Part shown: positions 55,626 through 64,000 of the stretch, one piece after another
Layout of the letters: each line of letters begins with the position of its first letter
How positions within the stretch are numbered: the first letter of the stretch is position 1
From: Dyadobacter sp. NIV53
GTDB taxonomy: Bacteria > Bacteroidota > Bacteroidia > Cytophagales > Spirosomataceae
NCBI RefSeq assembly: GCF_019711195.1
Contig: NZ_CP081299.1
Span: 62,001-126,000 of the forward strand
Reading direction: 5' to 3'
Length of the DNA: 64,000 bases
Notes under the pieces: model-generated
Databases searched by the model: none
Told to the model about the DNA's origin: nothing
Seen by the model: the letters and a program-made list of their open reading frames with translations, nothing else
Program-made: the position numbers and the translations under genes

Positions 55626-56060
55626 TTACTCAATTGTCCCACCTAACTCGATAAGAACTCTTGCAATATCATCCAGCTTTTTTGTTTTTGTTAAGTTCAA
55701 TATTTGTTCTGTTGCAACCTCAGCAGTAGCAATAGCTTCATTCAATATCCGCTTTCCTGCGGGTGCCAGTTTTACATAACTAACGCGTGCATCCCGGCTG
55801 TTTGCTTCCCTGCGGACAAGGCCTAACTTCTCCAGAGGAGATAACATTCGGGTAATACCCGAAGCAGTTAGACCAATCTTTTCGGCAAGGTCTGTGCGCC
55901 TTAATTTCTCATCAGGAGCTTCTCCTATGTGGTAGAGGATCATAAAATCATTCAGACTGATCCCATGATTACTGAGCTTGGAATCAAAGCGTTTGGCGGT
56001 GATAAGCTGTACGGTGTTCAGGTTAAGGAAGAACTTTAATGATTGAGATATAGTTGACAT
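55626..56060 (-). CDS. MarR-family transcriptional regulator
   Basis: This 144-aa protein is a single winged-helix domain with flanking dimer helices: LNDFMILYHIGEAPDEKLRRTDLAEKIGLTASGITRMLSPLEKLGLVRREANSRDARVSYVKLA is the MarR core (residues ~37-100). It likely represses its own gene and targets, with ligand release. A row of TACTTG sites and an inverted repeat lie just upstream (56060-56113) and may be its operator. The nearest other genes are the DUF4097 pair (convergent) and the ClC channel (more than 490 bases away), so its targets may be elsewhere. Confidence 0.92.
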   Translation of the reverse strand: MSTISQSLKFFLNLNTVQLITAKRFDSKLSNHGISLNDFMILYHIGEAPDEKLRRTDLAEKIGLTASGITRMLSPLEKLGLVRREANSRDARVSYVKLAPAGKRILNEAIATAEVATEQILNLTKTKKLDDIARVLIELGGTIE

Positions 56061-56061
56061 A

Positions 56062-56113
56062 TACTTGATTTAATGTTGATATTTACTTGATATATACTTG
56101 CATATTCAAGTAT
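56062..56113. promoter_or_regulatory. repeated TACTTGA sites and inverted repeat, likely MarR operator
   Basis: TACTTGAT occurs at about 56062 and 56083, and ATACTTG (56094-56100) is mirrored by CAAGTAT (56107-56113) around six bases. The cluster begins next to the MarR start, where autoregulatory MarR sites usually lie. Confidence 0.55.
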
Positions 56114-56554
56114 TTTGCAAATATAATAAATATTTAACAGAATTAGAATCAATTAGTTAAAAATTTAAATTGTCATGAAAATTTAACTGTTGTGCGAGAA
56201 CGCTTAACCAATAGTCATAATGAATTTTACAGTAAGAATCTGATGCAATGAAATGTAAAATTGACCATAAAATATAAAACCCTCCTGAAACACTCAGAAT
56301 GGCTTTTTAGAATTTGAATACTTTACTTGAAAAATTTTGTACAGCCAATTCTCAGGCCTATCCGTTTCTACTCTCAGGTTAGCAAATGTTGTGTTTTAAC
56401 TTTACCGAATGGTAATTCTGGGAAATGTTTAAATGAAATACCGGGGAGTCACAGAAAGTTAAATGTTCTTTTTGAATGAAACCTACTTTCATTTCATTAC
56501 CTTAAAAAGCAAATTGGAGTTAATGACCTTAATAAATATCATTTAATCTGATTT
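56114..56554. other. 441-base gene-free region downstream of the ClC gene
   Basis: AT-rich, with no reading frame, RNA gene or strong hairpin that I can see. It lies between the MarR promoter and the end of the leftward ClC gene. Confidence 0.5.
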
Positions 56555-58402
56555 TTAACCTGAATGAGATTGCAATAATTGCCGGTACCTGTTCAATACA
56601 CCGGACTTGGAAATGAACCCTACATATGCTCCGGAAACTTTAATTACCGGTAAATTCCATGCACCGGTTTCATCAAACTTTTTAACAACCGATACCACAT
56701 TATCCAGTTCATTAATACATGCAGCAGGTTCTTTCATAAGTGCCGATATGGTAGTAGTTGCGCATGCATCTTCATCAAAAAGTATAGGACGAAGATCATC
56801 CATTGTTATAATTCCAATTAATTTTAATTCATCATCAATAACTGCGATCATATTTCTGCTTCCTCTTTTTACAAGTTCTGTGAGTTCATCAAATGATGCA
56901 TTTATATGAATGGTCTGCACATCTTTATCAATCAGATCCAGGGTATGCAACATGGATAATAAATTACGGTCATGCTCTCTTGTAAATATTTTACCCTGAT
57001 CTACCAGCTTTTGTAAATCGGGAGAAACTGGTGAAAACCATTTTGCAATTAAAAAAGAAGTAACTGTTACAATCATCAAAGGAATAAAAAGATCGTATCC
57101 TGAACTAGACTCCGCAATCAGGAAAATAGCAGTTAACGGTGCATATAAAACACCGCTCATAACACCAGCCATTCCCACAATTACAAGGTTGGTGACAGGC
57201 ACATTTATGATACCTATTTGCTGACAAAATAATGCAAAAACGAATCCTAATGTACCTCCTGAAAATAGTGATGGAGCAAAGTTTCCGCCATTACCTCCAC
57301 TGTAAATAGTGATGGAACTTGCAAATGCCTTAAGCAAACAAATTACAGTTAAAAATATTAAAACGACCCAGTCGCGGTAACCGATAAAACGAAAGAAGCT
57401 ATTCTCCATTACTTCGCGGACTTCACCATTTGTAAGTGCTTTTATTGTATCATATCCTTCACCAAACAACGGTGGATATAAGACGCAGAGTACAGAAACA
57501 ATTGCACCGCCTGCCATAGCTTTCTGAATTCTTGACCATTCTAAATCGTGAAAAAACTCTTCAATATATTTGGTTATCAAAACAAAATAGCGTGCATATA
57601 AACCACATAAAATACCCAAAATTAAATAATAGGGAATGTTATGGTAATCAAATGGATTACGGGATTTAAATTGAAACAGAACATCTTCTTTTAACAAAAT
57701 CCGTGAAACCAGGCTACCGCAAACTGCTGCAACAACGAGCGGAATAAAGTCTGTAAAGACAACACCAGTCAGCAAAATTTCGAAAGCAAACATTACACCA
57801 GCTATTGGTGCATTGAATGCAGAAGCAATTCCGGCGGTAGCTCCGGCGGCTAATAATAATGTCCTTTCTTTGTAACTGAGCTTGTAAGTCTGAGCGAAAT
57901 TAGAACCAATTGCCGCACCGGTAACGGCTATCGGGCTTTCCAAACCAGCCGACCCTCCCAACCCGACCGTGATGGCACTTTGTACTATTTGTGAATACAT
58001 TTTTACTGATGAAACCACGCTGGAATTTTGGGCGATTTCTGATAAAATACTTGGTATTCCTTTTTTATCCTGGCCTTTAAAAATAACAATTACCACGAAA
58101 GTTGTAATTACAATTCCCAGAAAAGGAAATAATAAATAGAAGAGAATCTGGTCTTCAAAATGTACTTTAAACGTAATAATGTAGTGAATATAATGCACCA
58201 GGGATTTCAGAATTACACCGGCTAATCCACAGCTGAAACCAACAAGAACACCTGAAAGAATTAAAAACTGGGAACGTGAAAGCACACTCTTTAACCAAAA
58301 TAAAACGATCTCGTAACTCTTGGCTTTATTGACACTATACCTCGTAAAATTACGCCTGAATTTGAGGAAGCTGTACAGTTTTCTGATGGTGCTAATCTTC
58401 AC
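56555..58402 (-). CDS. ClC-family chloride channel/transporter with CBS domains
   Basis: This 615-aa protein has the ClC membrane core (residues ~40-450) with its three anion-binding motifs in variant form: GGSAGLESP (the gating Glu is kept), GxFxP-type YSGGNGGNFAPSLF, and the later VGMAGVMSGVLYAPLTAI. Two CBS domains follow (~480-605: DVQTIHINASFDELTELV, LIGIITMDDLRPI, MKEPAACINELDNVV), which often bind nucleotides and gate the channel. The start is a GTG at 58402; no ATG occurs before the core. It lies alone on the reverse strand. Confidence 0.92.
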   Translation of the reverse strand: MKISTIRKLYSFLKFRRNFTRYSVNKAKSYEIVLFWLKSVLSRSQFLILSGVLVGFSCGLAGVILKSLVHYIHYIITFKVHFEDQILFYLLFPFLGIVITTFVVIVIFKGQDKKGIPSILSEIAQNSSVVSSVKMYSQIVQSAITVGLGGSAGLESPIAVTGAAIGSNFAQTYKLSYKERTLLLAAGATAGIASAFNAPIAGVMFAFEILLTGVVFTDFIPLVVAAVCGSLVSRILLKEDVLFQFKSRNPFDYHNIPYYLILGILCGLYARYFVLITKYIEEFFHDLEWSRIQKAMAGGAIVSVLCVLYPPLFGEGYDTIKALTNGEVREVMENSFFRFIGYRDWVVLIFLTVICLLKAFASSITIYSGGNGGNFAPSLFSGGTLGFVFALFCQQIGIINVPVTNLVIVGMAGVMSGVLYAPLTAIFLIAESSSGYDLFIPLMIVTVTSFLIAKWFSPVSPDLQKLVDQGKIFTREHDRNLLSMLHTLDLIDKDVQTIHINASFDELTELVKRGSRNMIAVIDDELKLIGIITMDDLRPILFDEDACATTTISALMKEPAACINELDNVVSVVKKFDETGAWNLPVIKVSGAYVGFISKSGVLNRYRQLLQSHSG

Positions 58403-58551
58403 AACGGTTCAATTTTTGAAAGAATAAAAGCAGATTGATCCAACAATTTGCTGATCATTAATTACTGCCTTCTTTGTAAAAATGGGGCGTATATTCCAGA
58501 CTACAAATTATTGCGGACTATTTATTCTGAAATACAATTAACTGGAACTTC

Positions 58552-58588
58552 AAAAAAAATGCCTGCGGTCCGGAAACCAACAGGCATT
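58552..58588 (-). terminator. Rho-independent terminator of the lipoprotein gene (reverse strand)
   Basis: Read on the reverse strand, AATGCCTG (58588-58581) pairs with CAGGCATT (58565-58558) and is followed by a run of Ts (plus-strand A8, 58552-58559). Confidence 0.8.
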
Positions 58589-58612
58589 CTTTTACTGATA
58601 GAAATTTCTTTT

Positions 58613-59377
58613 TTACATGTTTGCACGTGCAAGCTGTACTTCAAGGCGAATGTCAACATTACGGTCATCGTTACCATATCGTGATCCTCCGCCGGTACCA
58701 ATACCAACGCCCATTCCACCACCCATACCGATTCCACCTCCTAAACCAATTCCAATTCTTGGTGAAAGGCCGGATCCGGATGATTGCCCGTCAACCCTGA
58801 TATTAATGCCCAATACAGAACCTTCTCTAGTGTTAACTGCCATCAGATTGAATGGAATCGCAATCTGCTCGGTTAGTTCACCATTCTGGTCCATTGAAAT
58901 GTGCGATTTAATACTGCCTTCTCCCGTTACCAGATTGATGGAATGCGGCCCTTTGGGATCTTTCCATAAAGCTTCCTTATTATAAGAATCAAGCAGCAGA
59001 CTGAGGCCAAGACTGTTAGGCATATCAGTTTCAATCCTTCTGAGCGCTTTTCTGTCTTCCTTCATAATGACTGGAAAAGTCAGGGAATATGCTTCCTTTT
59101 TTTGTCCTTCAGGACTAAATCCGATTTTCAACCCGCTGCCCAATATTTTCTGAATAGTAACGGGATCTTTTGTTTTTAACGTAAGGTATACATACTGGTC
59201 ATCATTTATAATGCCATATCTAAGCCTCGATTTCTGATCCTGCTGATCCGGTTTTACTTCATCTACATAAGCAAACGGGGCATTCCACTTGGCTTCATAA
59301 GGCATTGTTTTATTCGAACTGCATGCTGCGGCAACAGCAATCAGAAGAATGGCCCAACTATTTCTTTTTACTTTCAT
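58613..59377 (-). CDS. hypothetical lipoprotein with glycine-rich tail
   Basis: This 254-aa protein has a lipoprotein signal with lipobox AAAC (Cys19) and a middle part (~25-200) that resembles a CBM9/DOMON-like beta domain (WNAPFAYVDEVKPDQQDQKSRLRYGIINDD, VYLTLKTKD). The last ~50 residues are almost all Gly/Met/Ile repeats (IGLGGGIGMGGGMGVGIGTGGG) before RNVDIRLEVQL. No function can be given. It has its own terminator and starts about 115 bases from the hybrid kinase gene, which is on the same strand upstream. Confidence 0.75.
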   Translation of the reverse strand: MKVKRNSWAILLIAVAAACSSNKTMPYEAKWNAPFAYVDEVKPDQQDQKSRLRYGIINDDQYVYLTLKTKDPVTIQKILGSGLKIGFSPEGQKKEAYSLTFPVIMKEDRKALRRIETDMPNSLGLSLLLDSYNKEALWKDPKGPHSINLVTGEGSIKSHISMDQNGELTEQIAIPFNLMAVNTREGSVLGINIRVDGQSSGSGLSPRIGIGLGGGIGMGGGMGVGIGTGGGSRYGNDDRNVDIRLEVQLARANM

Positions 59378-59491
59378 CTGGCTATTTATTTCAAAATAAT
59401 ATGGTTTACTGCGATCATAACGAAAATCGCCTCAAAATCATTACGATATTTGAACGAAATTCGTTGCAGTAAGTTATATTTGACTATCTGG

Positions 59492-61435
59492 TCAGTATAA
59501 AGAATTAAGCATGGAATCAATTTTTTCATGGAGCTTGGCGGGTTGAAAAGGCTTTGAAAGTGTATCGTTCATGCCTGACTCATAAGCTTCTTCCACTTCT
59601 TCTGCCAGCACCGTAGCAGAGAGAGACAATATGGGAGTATCAATTTTTAAAGTTTTACGGATATATCTGGCCGACTCAAAACCGTTCATTACCGGCATTC
59701 GGGTATCCATGATAATCAAATCGAATTCATCATCCTCCAATACTTCTATTGCCTCCTGGCCATTTTCAACCATAATGGTTTCAATTAACCAGGTTGTTAA
59801 ATACTTTTTAATCAATAGGGCGTTAATTCGGTTATCTTCCGCAACCAATATCCTGATCCCTGAAAAAGTCGGTAAAGCGGTATACGACACCAATGCAGTT
59901 TTTTCTGATACTTTTTCATTGGCAGCTGCCATATCCATAGTGAAATAAAATTCACTTCCAAAGTTTAATTCACTTTTGGCCTGGAGTTCACCTTTCATCA
60001 ACTGAACCAGTTTTTTGGAAATTGTAAGCCCAAGTCCTGTTCCTCCATAATGATGCGAAGTATGTTCGGAAGCCTGTCCATATTCCGAAAATACATTCTG
60101 CATGTCTTCTTTGGAAATCCCTATTCCGGTATCAACCACAGAAAATCGGATCTGATGGAGTCCATCATTAAATCCCTGATATTCCATCTTAAGCTTTACC
60201 AGGCCAGAATCTGTAAATTTGAGTGCATTTCCAATCAGATTCAGCAATATTTGATTTAACCTCATTCCGTCAACCGAAACGAATTCAGGAATTCTTTCAT
60301 CCACAAACAGGCTCAATTCGATATCTTTTTCGTCACTTTTAAATTTCATCAGGTCAATAATTCCTTTGCCCAGCAACCTTAAATCTGTTGTTTTTGGAAC
60401 AATGGAAAATTTACCTTCCTCTATTTTTGAGATATCCAAAATGTCATTAAGTATATTCAAAAGCGATCCCGAGGAATGGGTAAGCATTTCCAATAGGTTT
60501 CGCTGAGACAAATCCAGTTCTGTTGCCTCCAGTAAATTGGCAATTCCAAGTATTCCGTTTAGAGGTGTCCGGATCTCGTGGCTCATATTCGCAAGAAAAG
60601 TTTCTTTCATCTTCCTCGCTTTTTCTGCAACGGACTGGGCTTCCAGCAGCTGTTTCTCATATGCTTTTCGTTTCTCGATATTATGTAAATTAATAAAGAG
60701 TAACCTGTTTTTATACATAATCCGAAGTTCCAGCCACAACGGTTGCCTCAAACGGCCATAAAACCTATCTTCAATTACAATAGTCTGACCTTCCATATAT
60801 GAGCGGTCTATCAGTACTTCCTTAAGTTTGGAATTAGAAGAATCTACAAGTAAATCTAGCATGGATGTATCTTCCAAACTTTGCGGTGCAAGGCCTAGGA
60901 TTGTTTCTACCGAAGGATTGATTGATAATATTCTGGCAGTCTCAGGCTCAACCATAACAATAATGTCAGGTGAATTTGTGACGATTGTAGCATAATTTTC
61001 AAGAAGCTTATTCTTTTCACGTATCTCTTTCTGACTTCGTGAGAGCCGGATCAGTGCATCGACTTTTGCATTGGTTATGTAGGGATCCAGTGGTTTGTAT
61101 AGATAATCAATTGCACCGGATTTTAATCCCCTGACTGCATAAGTGGTTTCTTTGGAAATTGCGGTAACAAATACAATCAGGATTTCTTTGGTTTTGGGGT
61201 TTGAAGCCAGTGTTTCGGCAAATTCAAAGCCATCCATTCCTGGCATCTGTACATCAACAAGTGCGACTGCAATCTCATTTTCCCATACGATGCGCAGCGC
61301 TTCATTAGGGGAAGTTGTTTCGTATATATCAATGTCATCCCTGCTCAGTATCGCTTTTAGAGAAATTAGATTTTCTTCCCGGTCATCCAGCAGCAGAATT
61401 TTTGTTTTGTCCATTATTTGTTGAGTAGCAATCAT
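59492..61435 (-). CDS. hybrid histidine kinase (REC-PAS-HisKA-HATPase-REC)
   Basis: This 647-aa soluble kinase has a receiver domain (residues ~10-125; VDVQMPGMDG), a PAS domain (~145-260; NSPDIIVMVEPETARILSINP), HisKA with the His in FLANMSHEIRTPLNG (~290), an HATPase (~390-510; NLIGNALKFTDSG, VDTGIGI, GGTGLGL) and a C-terminal receiver (~530-645; IIMDTRMPVMNG). It relays signals by phosphotransfer. The ATG at 61435 is used; MDKTKIL at 61414 is an alternative. The CheR gene ends 47 bases upstream on the same strand, so kinase, CheR and the multi-REC kinase probably form one operon. Confidence 0.93.
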   Translation of the reverse strand: MIATQQIMDKTKILLLDDREENLISLKAILSRDDIDIYETTSPNEALRIVWENEIAVALVDVQMPGMDGFEFAETLASNPKTKEILIVFVTAISKETTYAVRGLKSGAIDYLYKPLDPYITNAKVDALIRLSRSQKEIREKNKLLENYATIVTNSPDIIVMVEPETARILSINPSVETILGLAPQSLEDTSMLDLLVDSSNSKLKEVLIDRSYMEGQTIVIEDRFYGRLRQPLWLELRIMYKNRLLFINLHNIEKRKAYEKQLLEAQSVAEKARKMKETFLANMSHEIRTPLNGILGIANLLEATELDLSQRNLLEMLTHSSGSLLNILNDILDISKIEEGKFSIVPKTTDLRLLGKGIIDLMKFKSDEKDIELSLFVDERIPEFVSVDGMRLNQILLNLIGNALKFTDSGLVKLKMEYQGFNDGLHQIRFSVVDTGIGISKEDMQNVFSEYGQASEHTSHHYGGTGLGLTISKKLVQLMKGELQAKSELNFGSEFYFTMDMAAANEKVSEKTALVSYTALPTFSGIRILVAEDNRINALLIKKYLTTWLIETIMVENGQEAIEVLEDDEFDLIIMDTRMPVMNGFESARYIRKTLKIDTPILSLSATVLAEEVEEAYESGMNDTLSKPFQPAKLHEKIDSMLNSLY

Positions 61436-61482
61436 AAAACTTTTTCTAAATCCGCCTTTCGCTATATAAACTGAAGGCGGTT

Positions 61483-62298
61483 TTATAATATCTTTTGGTA
61501 AATATTTAGTGGAATACTAATTATCCTGAATTTTTCCTCCAACCCTGAATAGCTTAAGGATTCTCTTTTACCAAGGCACAAATAACCATACATCGAGAGG
61601 CTTTCATACAGTAATTCAAGTACTTTTTTTCTTTGTTCCAGTGTAAAATAAATCATCACATTTCGGCAGCAAATCAGTTGGAATTCATTAAAAACCCCAT
61701 CACCTACCAGGTCATGATGAGAGAAAATGATCTTTTTTCGTAATTCGTGATGCATAATTGCCTTTCCATATGAAACCTGATAGTAATCGGATAAGGAATA
61801 ATTTCCACCTGCTTTTAAATAATTTTCGGAGAAATTACGTGCCCGGGCCAAAGAAAAAACACCTTCTCTAGCAGATGCAAGTATTTTCTTGTTAAGATCT
61901 GTGGCATAAATAATCGACTTATCTATCAGTCCTGACTCCCGCAATAAAATAGAGAGAGAAAATGCTTCTTCTCCGGATGCACATCCGGCCACCCAAATGC
62001 GAAATGTGGCGCAGGATTCAAAATAGCTCAGAACTTCTGATTTCAACAAAGCAAAAAAATCAGGGTCCCGGAACATTTCAGAATAATTGACTGTCAGATC
62101 CTGCACCAGATCATAAGCCGCAACTTCATTACGATGAATGTCAGTCATTAACTCTGACAGGCTAACCGCACGTTTAACCAGATGCAACCGGGCTCTTCTC
62201 ATTAGCGAAGGGCGTGTATAACCCGAAAAATCAAATCCTGATGTTTCCCTCAGCCGGAAAATCAGTGACTCAAGTCCGCGATAATCAATAGTTTCCAT
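61483..62298 (-). CDS. CheR-type protein methyltransferase
   Basis: This 271-aa protein has the CheR N-terminal helical domain (METIDYRGLESLIFRLRETSGFDFSGY...SLMRRARLHL) and the SAM-binding Rossmann part (IWVAGCASGEEAFSLSI, IYATDLNKKILASAREG, FSHHDLVGDGVFNEFQLICCRNVMIYF). It would methylate glutamates on a chemoreceptor-like or kinase partner. ATG at 62298 is preferred; the frame is open to a TTG at 62322 that overlaps the upstream kinase gene. No CheB or receptor gene lies in the window, but the operon continues past its end. Confidence 0.92.
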   Translation of the reverse strand: METIDYRGLESLIFRLRETSGFDFSGYTRPSLMRRARLHLVKRAVSLSELMTDIHRNEVAAYDLVQDLTVNYSEMFRDPDFFALLKSEVLSYFESCATFRIWVAGCASGEEAFSLSILLRESGLIDKSIIYATDLNKKILASAREGVFSLARARNFSENYLKAGGNYSLSDYYQVSYGKAIMHHELRKKIIFSHHDLVGDGVFNEFQLICCRNVMIYFTLEQRKKVLELLYESLSMYGYLCLGKRESLSYSGLEEKFRIISIPLNIYQKIL

Positions 62299-62303
62299 GT
62301 TAT

Positions 62304-64000
62304 TTAAGCTGAGTGTATCCAAACTTTGATGAGCGAAAGCAGTTTGTCAGTATCTACTGGTTTCGAGATATAATCGTTGGCACCGGCAGCCATACATTGT
62401 TCCCGGTCTCCCTGCATTGCCTTAGCCGTTACCGCTATGATCGGCAAATCCAACCATTTTTTATTCTCCCTTATTACCCGCGTTGCCTCAATTCCATCCA
62501 TTTCAGGCATCATTACATCCATCAGGACAAGCTGAATATCGGGTATTTCTTCCAATTTCTGAATGGCTTCCTTACCATTCATGGCAATTACGATAGAAAA
62601 GCCTGCTCCTTCCAGTACAGCGCTTAATGCAAAAATATTACGCATATCATCATCGGCCAGCAATACTTTTTTTCCGACAAAACTTTTTTCAGTATAACCT
62701 TGTACATTGCCAGAATCCCGCTTTGCAATCGGAGTGAAAATAGGTTTTGGAAGAATTTTTGTAAGGAAAAGTTTTACTTCGTCCAGTAGCCTCTCATTAG
62801 ATTTACGCGTTTTCATGACCACCGGATGAGCATATTTCATAACCCTGACAAGATCCGGATGAGAAAGATCTTCTGCTGTATTGATCACAACAGGCAAAGC
62901 GGAGTAAGATGGATTTTGCTTGATCTGGTCCAAAAAATCAAGGCCATTCATATCGGATAAGTGGATATCCAGAATAATACCATCGACAGAATCATTTGAT
63001 AGAATTGCCATGGCTTCCCCTGCCGAATAGGCGTATAGAACAAAAATATTATTGTCAGTCAGGAAATCACCCAGATATTTACTTTGGAACGTATCATCTT
63101 CAACAAGCAGTATTCTTTGTTTAGATAGATTTTTTCCTTCAAATTTCAATAAGTCAAAAATTCCTTCTGCCGATTTTCTGTTAATCGGTTTTTGAATAAA
63201 TCCGATTGCACCTTCCGAATTAAAGTCATCTTTATCACCGGCAGATACAGTATGCACGGGAATCAGTCGGGTTTTGTTATCTGATTTAAGTTCTTTCAGT
63301 AAAGCTTCGCCAGACATATCCGGCAAATGCATATCCAGTATAATCGCAGTTGGCCTGAAAGATCTTGCTAATTGCAGACCGAGCTGGCCAGTTTCAGCAG
63401 TTGCAACCTGAAACCCACTATTCCGGGCCTTGTTGGCCATATCAGCAGCGAAAAAAGGATCGTCCTCAATGAGCAGTAACCGGTTTTCCTGTTCTTTTTC
63501 GTTCACAGGCTTTTTAAATTCCTGAGATTTAATAACAGGTAATTCATCCTTTATGGGAAACACATCAGCTTGTTCGGTAAATACTGGAACTGGCAGTGTC
63601 AGCGTAAAAACTGACCCTTTTCCGGGTTCACTTTTTAAGGAGATCGTGCCCCCGAATAAATTTGTAAGCTCTTTTGTAATGGACAATCCCAACCCGGTAC
63701 CGCCGTATTTTCTACTAGTAGAGCCATCAGCCTGCTGAAAAGCTTCAAAAATTGCCTGCTGCTTATCTTCCGGAATGCCAATACCGGTATCCGAAACTTC
63801 AAAAATCCAGCGATCATTTTTCAATGAAACTACCAACGAAACTTCACCGGGTGCTGATGTAAATTTTATGGCATTCGAAAGTAAATTTCTAAGGATTTGC
63901 AGGAGCCTTACGTGATCCAGGTACATTTTAGCAGGACAGGATTCATCCTTCGTAATGCTTAGTCCAAGCCCTTTATTTTCAGCAACTTTATAAAATGTGT
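62304..64000 (-). CDS. multi-receiver hybrid histidine kinase, N-terminal part beyond the window
   Basis: The frame runs unbroken to the last base of the window (an internal Met at 63926 is not the true start: FYKVAENKGLGLS precedes it). The visible part is a HATPase domain (NLLSNAIKFTS, SDTGIGIP, GGTGLGLS) and three receiver domains: IILDMHLPDMSG, IILDIHLSDMNG and VLMDVMMPEMDG, each with its phospho-Asp and, mostly, the acidic pair. HisKA and any sensor domains lie outside. Three tandem receivers suggest a branched relay. It is upstream of CheR and the hybrid kinase in one likely operon. Confidence 0.92.
   Translation of the reverse strand, partial: TFYKVAENKGLGLSITKDESCPAKMYLDHVRLLQILRNLLSNAIKFTSAPGEVSLVVSLKNDRWIFEVSDTGIGIPEDKQQAIFEAFQQADGSTSRKYGGTGLGLSITKELTNLFGGTISLKSEPGKGSVFTLTLPVPVFTEQADVFPIKDELPVIKSQEFKKPVNEKEQENRLLLIEDDPFFAADMANKARNSGFQVATAETGQLGLQLARSFRPTAIILDMHLPDMSGEALLKELKSDNKTRLIPVHTVSAGDKDDFNSEGAIGFIQKPINRKSAEGIFDLLKFEGKNLSKQRILLVEDDTFQSKYLGDFLTDNNIFVLYAYSAGEAMAILSNDSVDGIILDIHLSDMNGLDFLDQIKQNPSYSALPVVINTAEDLSHPDLVRVMKYAHPVVMKTRKSNERLLDEVKLFLTKILPKPIFTPIAKRDSGNVQGYTEKSFVGKKVLLADDDMRNIFALSAVLEGAGFSIVIAMNGKEAIQKLEEIPDIQLVLMDVMMPEMDGIEATRVIRENKKWLDLPIIAVTAKAMQGDREQCMAAGANDYISKPVDTDKLLSLIKVWIHSA

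Noticed and set aside
62304..63926. Start codon at 63926 for the multi-receiver kinase
   Set aside because: The frame continues in a good HATPase sequence to the window edge, so the Met is internal.

Overview
The window reads as chromosomal DNA of a Bacteroidota bacterium, most likely a Cytophagales member of the Spirosomataceae/Dyadobacter type. Supporting signs are two SusC/SusD nutrient-uptake pairs, a GH97 glycosidase, TAnnTTTG-like promoter elements, few Shine-Dalgarno sites, a four-helix-bundle (S23-type) gene, DUF4097 genes behind an ECF sigma factor, and many hybrid histidine kinases. The genus is inferred from style and is not proven. There is one tRNA (Lys, CTT) and no rRNA, CRISPR array, phage or transposase.

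Layout. 1-13.4 kb: sugar and sugar-acid locus with two tandem SusCD pairs, a PA14-type secreted protein, a beta-propeller dehydrogenase fused to a copper-binding cupredoxin, an RraA-like aldolase and a Tat-exported enolase-superfamily protein. 13.4-22.7 kb: a K+(Na+)/H+ antiporter, then a likely cyclic-nucleotide signalling block. In that block a transporter-HEAT-cNMP-binding fusion faces an operon of histidine kinase, response regulator, REC-adenylate cyclase and HD phosphohydrolase. 22.9-28.9 kb: metal-type RND efflux operon with an embedded DUF190 gene. 29-36 kb: GH97, NAD(P)-binding protein, DUF4269, CPA1 antiporter, LysR and AraC regulators. 36-47.3 kb: GAF protein, four-helix-bundle gene, and an operon of HD-PycTM protein, polyphosphate kinase, SdiA-regulated lipoprotein and metallophosphatase-Omp85 fusion. 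47.3-52.1 kb: DUF1772, aldo-keto reductase, DUF2905, a large unrecognised secreted protein and tRNA-Lys. 52.4-55.6 kb: ECF sigma, HEAT-containing anti-sigma and two DUF4097 proteins. 55.6-64 kb: MarR, ClC channel, lipoprotein, hybrid kinase, CheR and a multi-REC hybrid kinase cut by the window end.

The best candidates for new biology are the cNMP block at 15.8-22.7 kb and the HD-PycTM/ppk1 operon at 39.3-47.3 kb. Their two HD domains are clear relatives, so one nucleotide-signalling theme may link the loci.

Four genes (RraA-like, histidine kinase, LysR, metallophosphatase-Omp85) each carry a single-base frameshift, three of them in six-base homopolymers. Either the assembly has homopolymer errors or these are real or switchable lesions; raw reads would decide.
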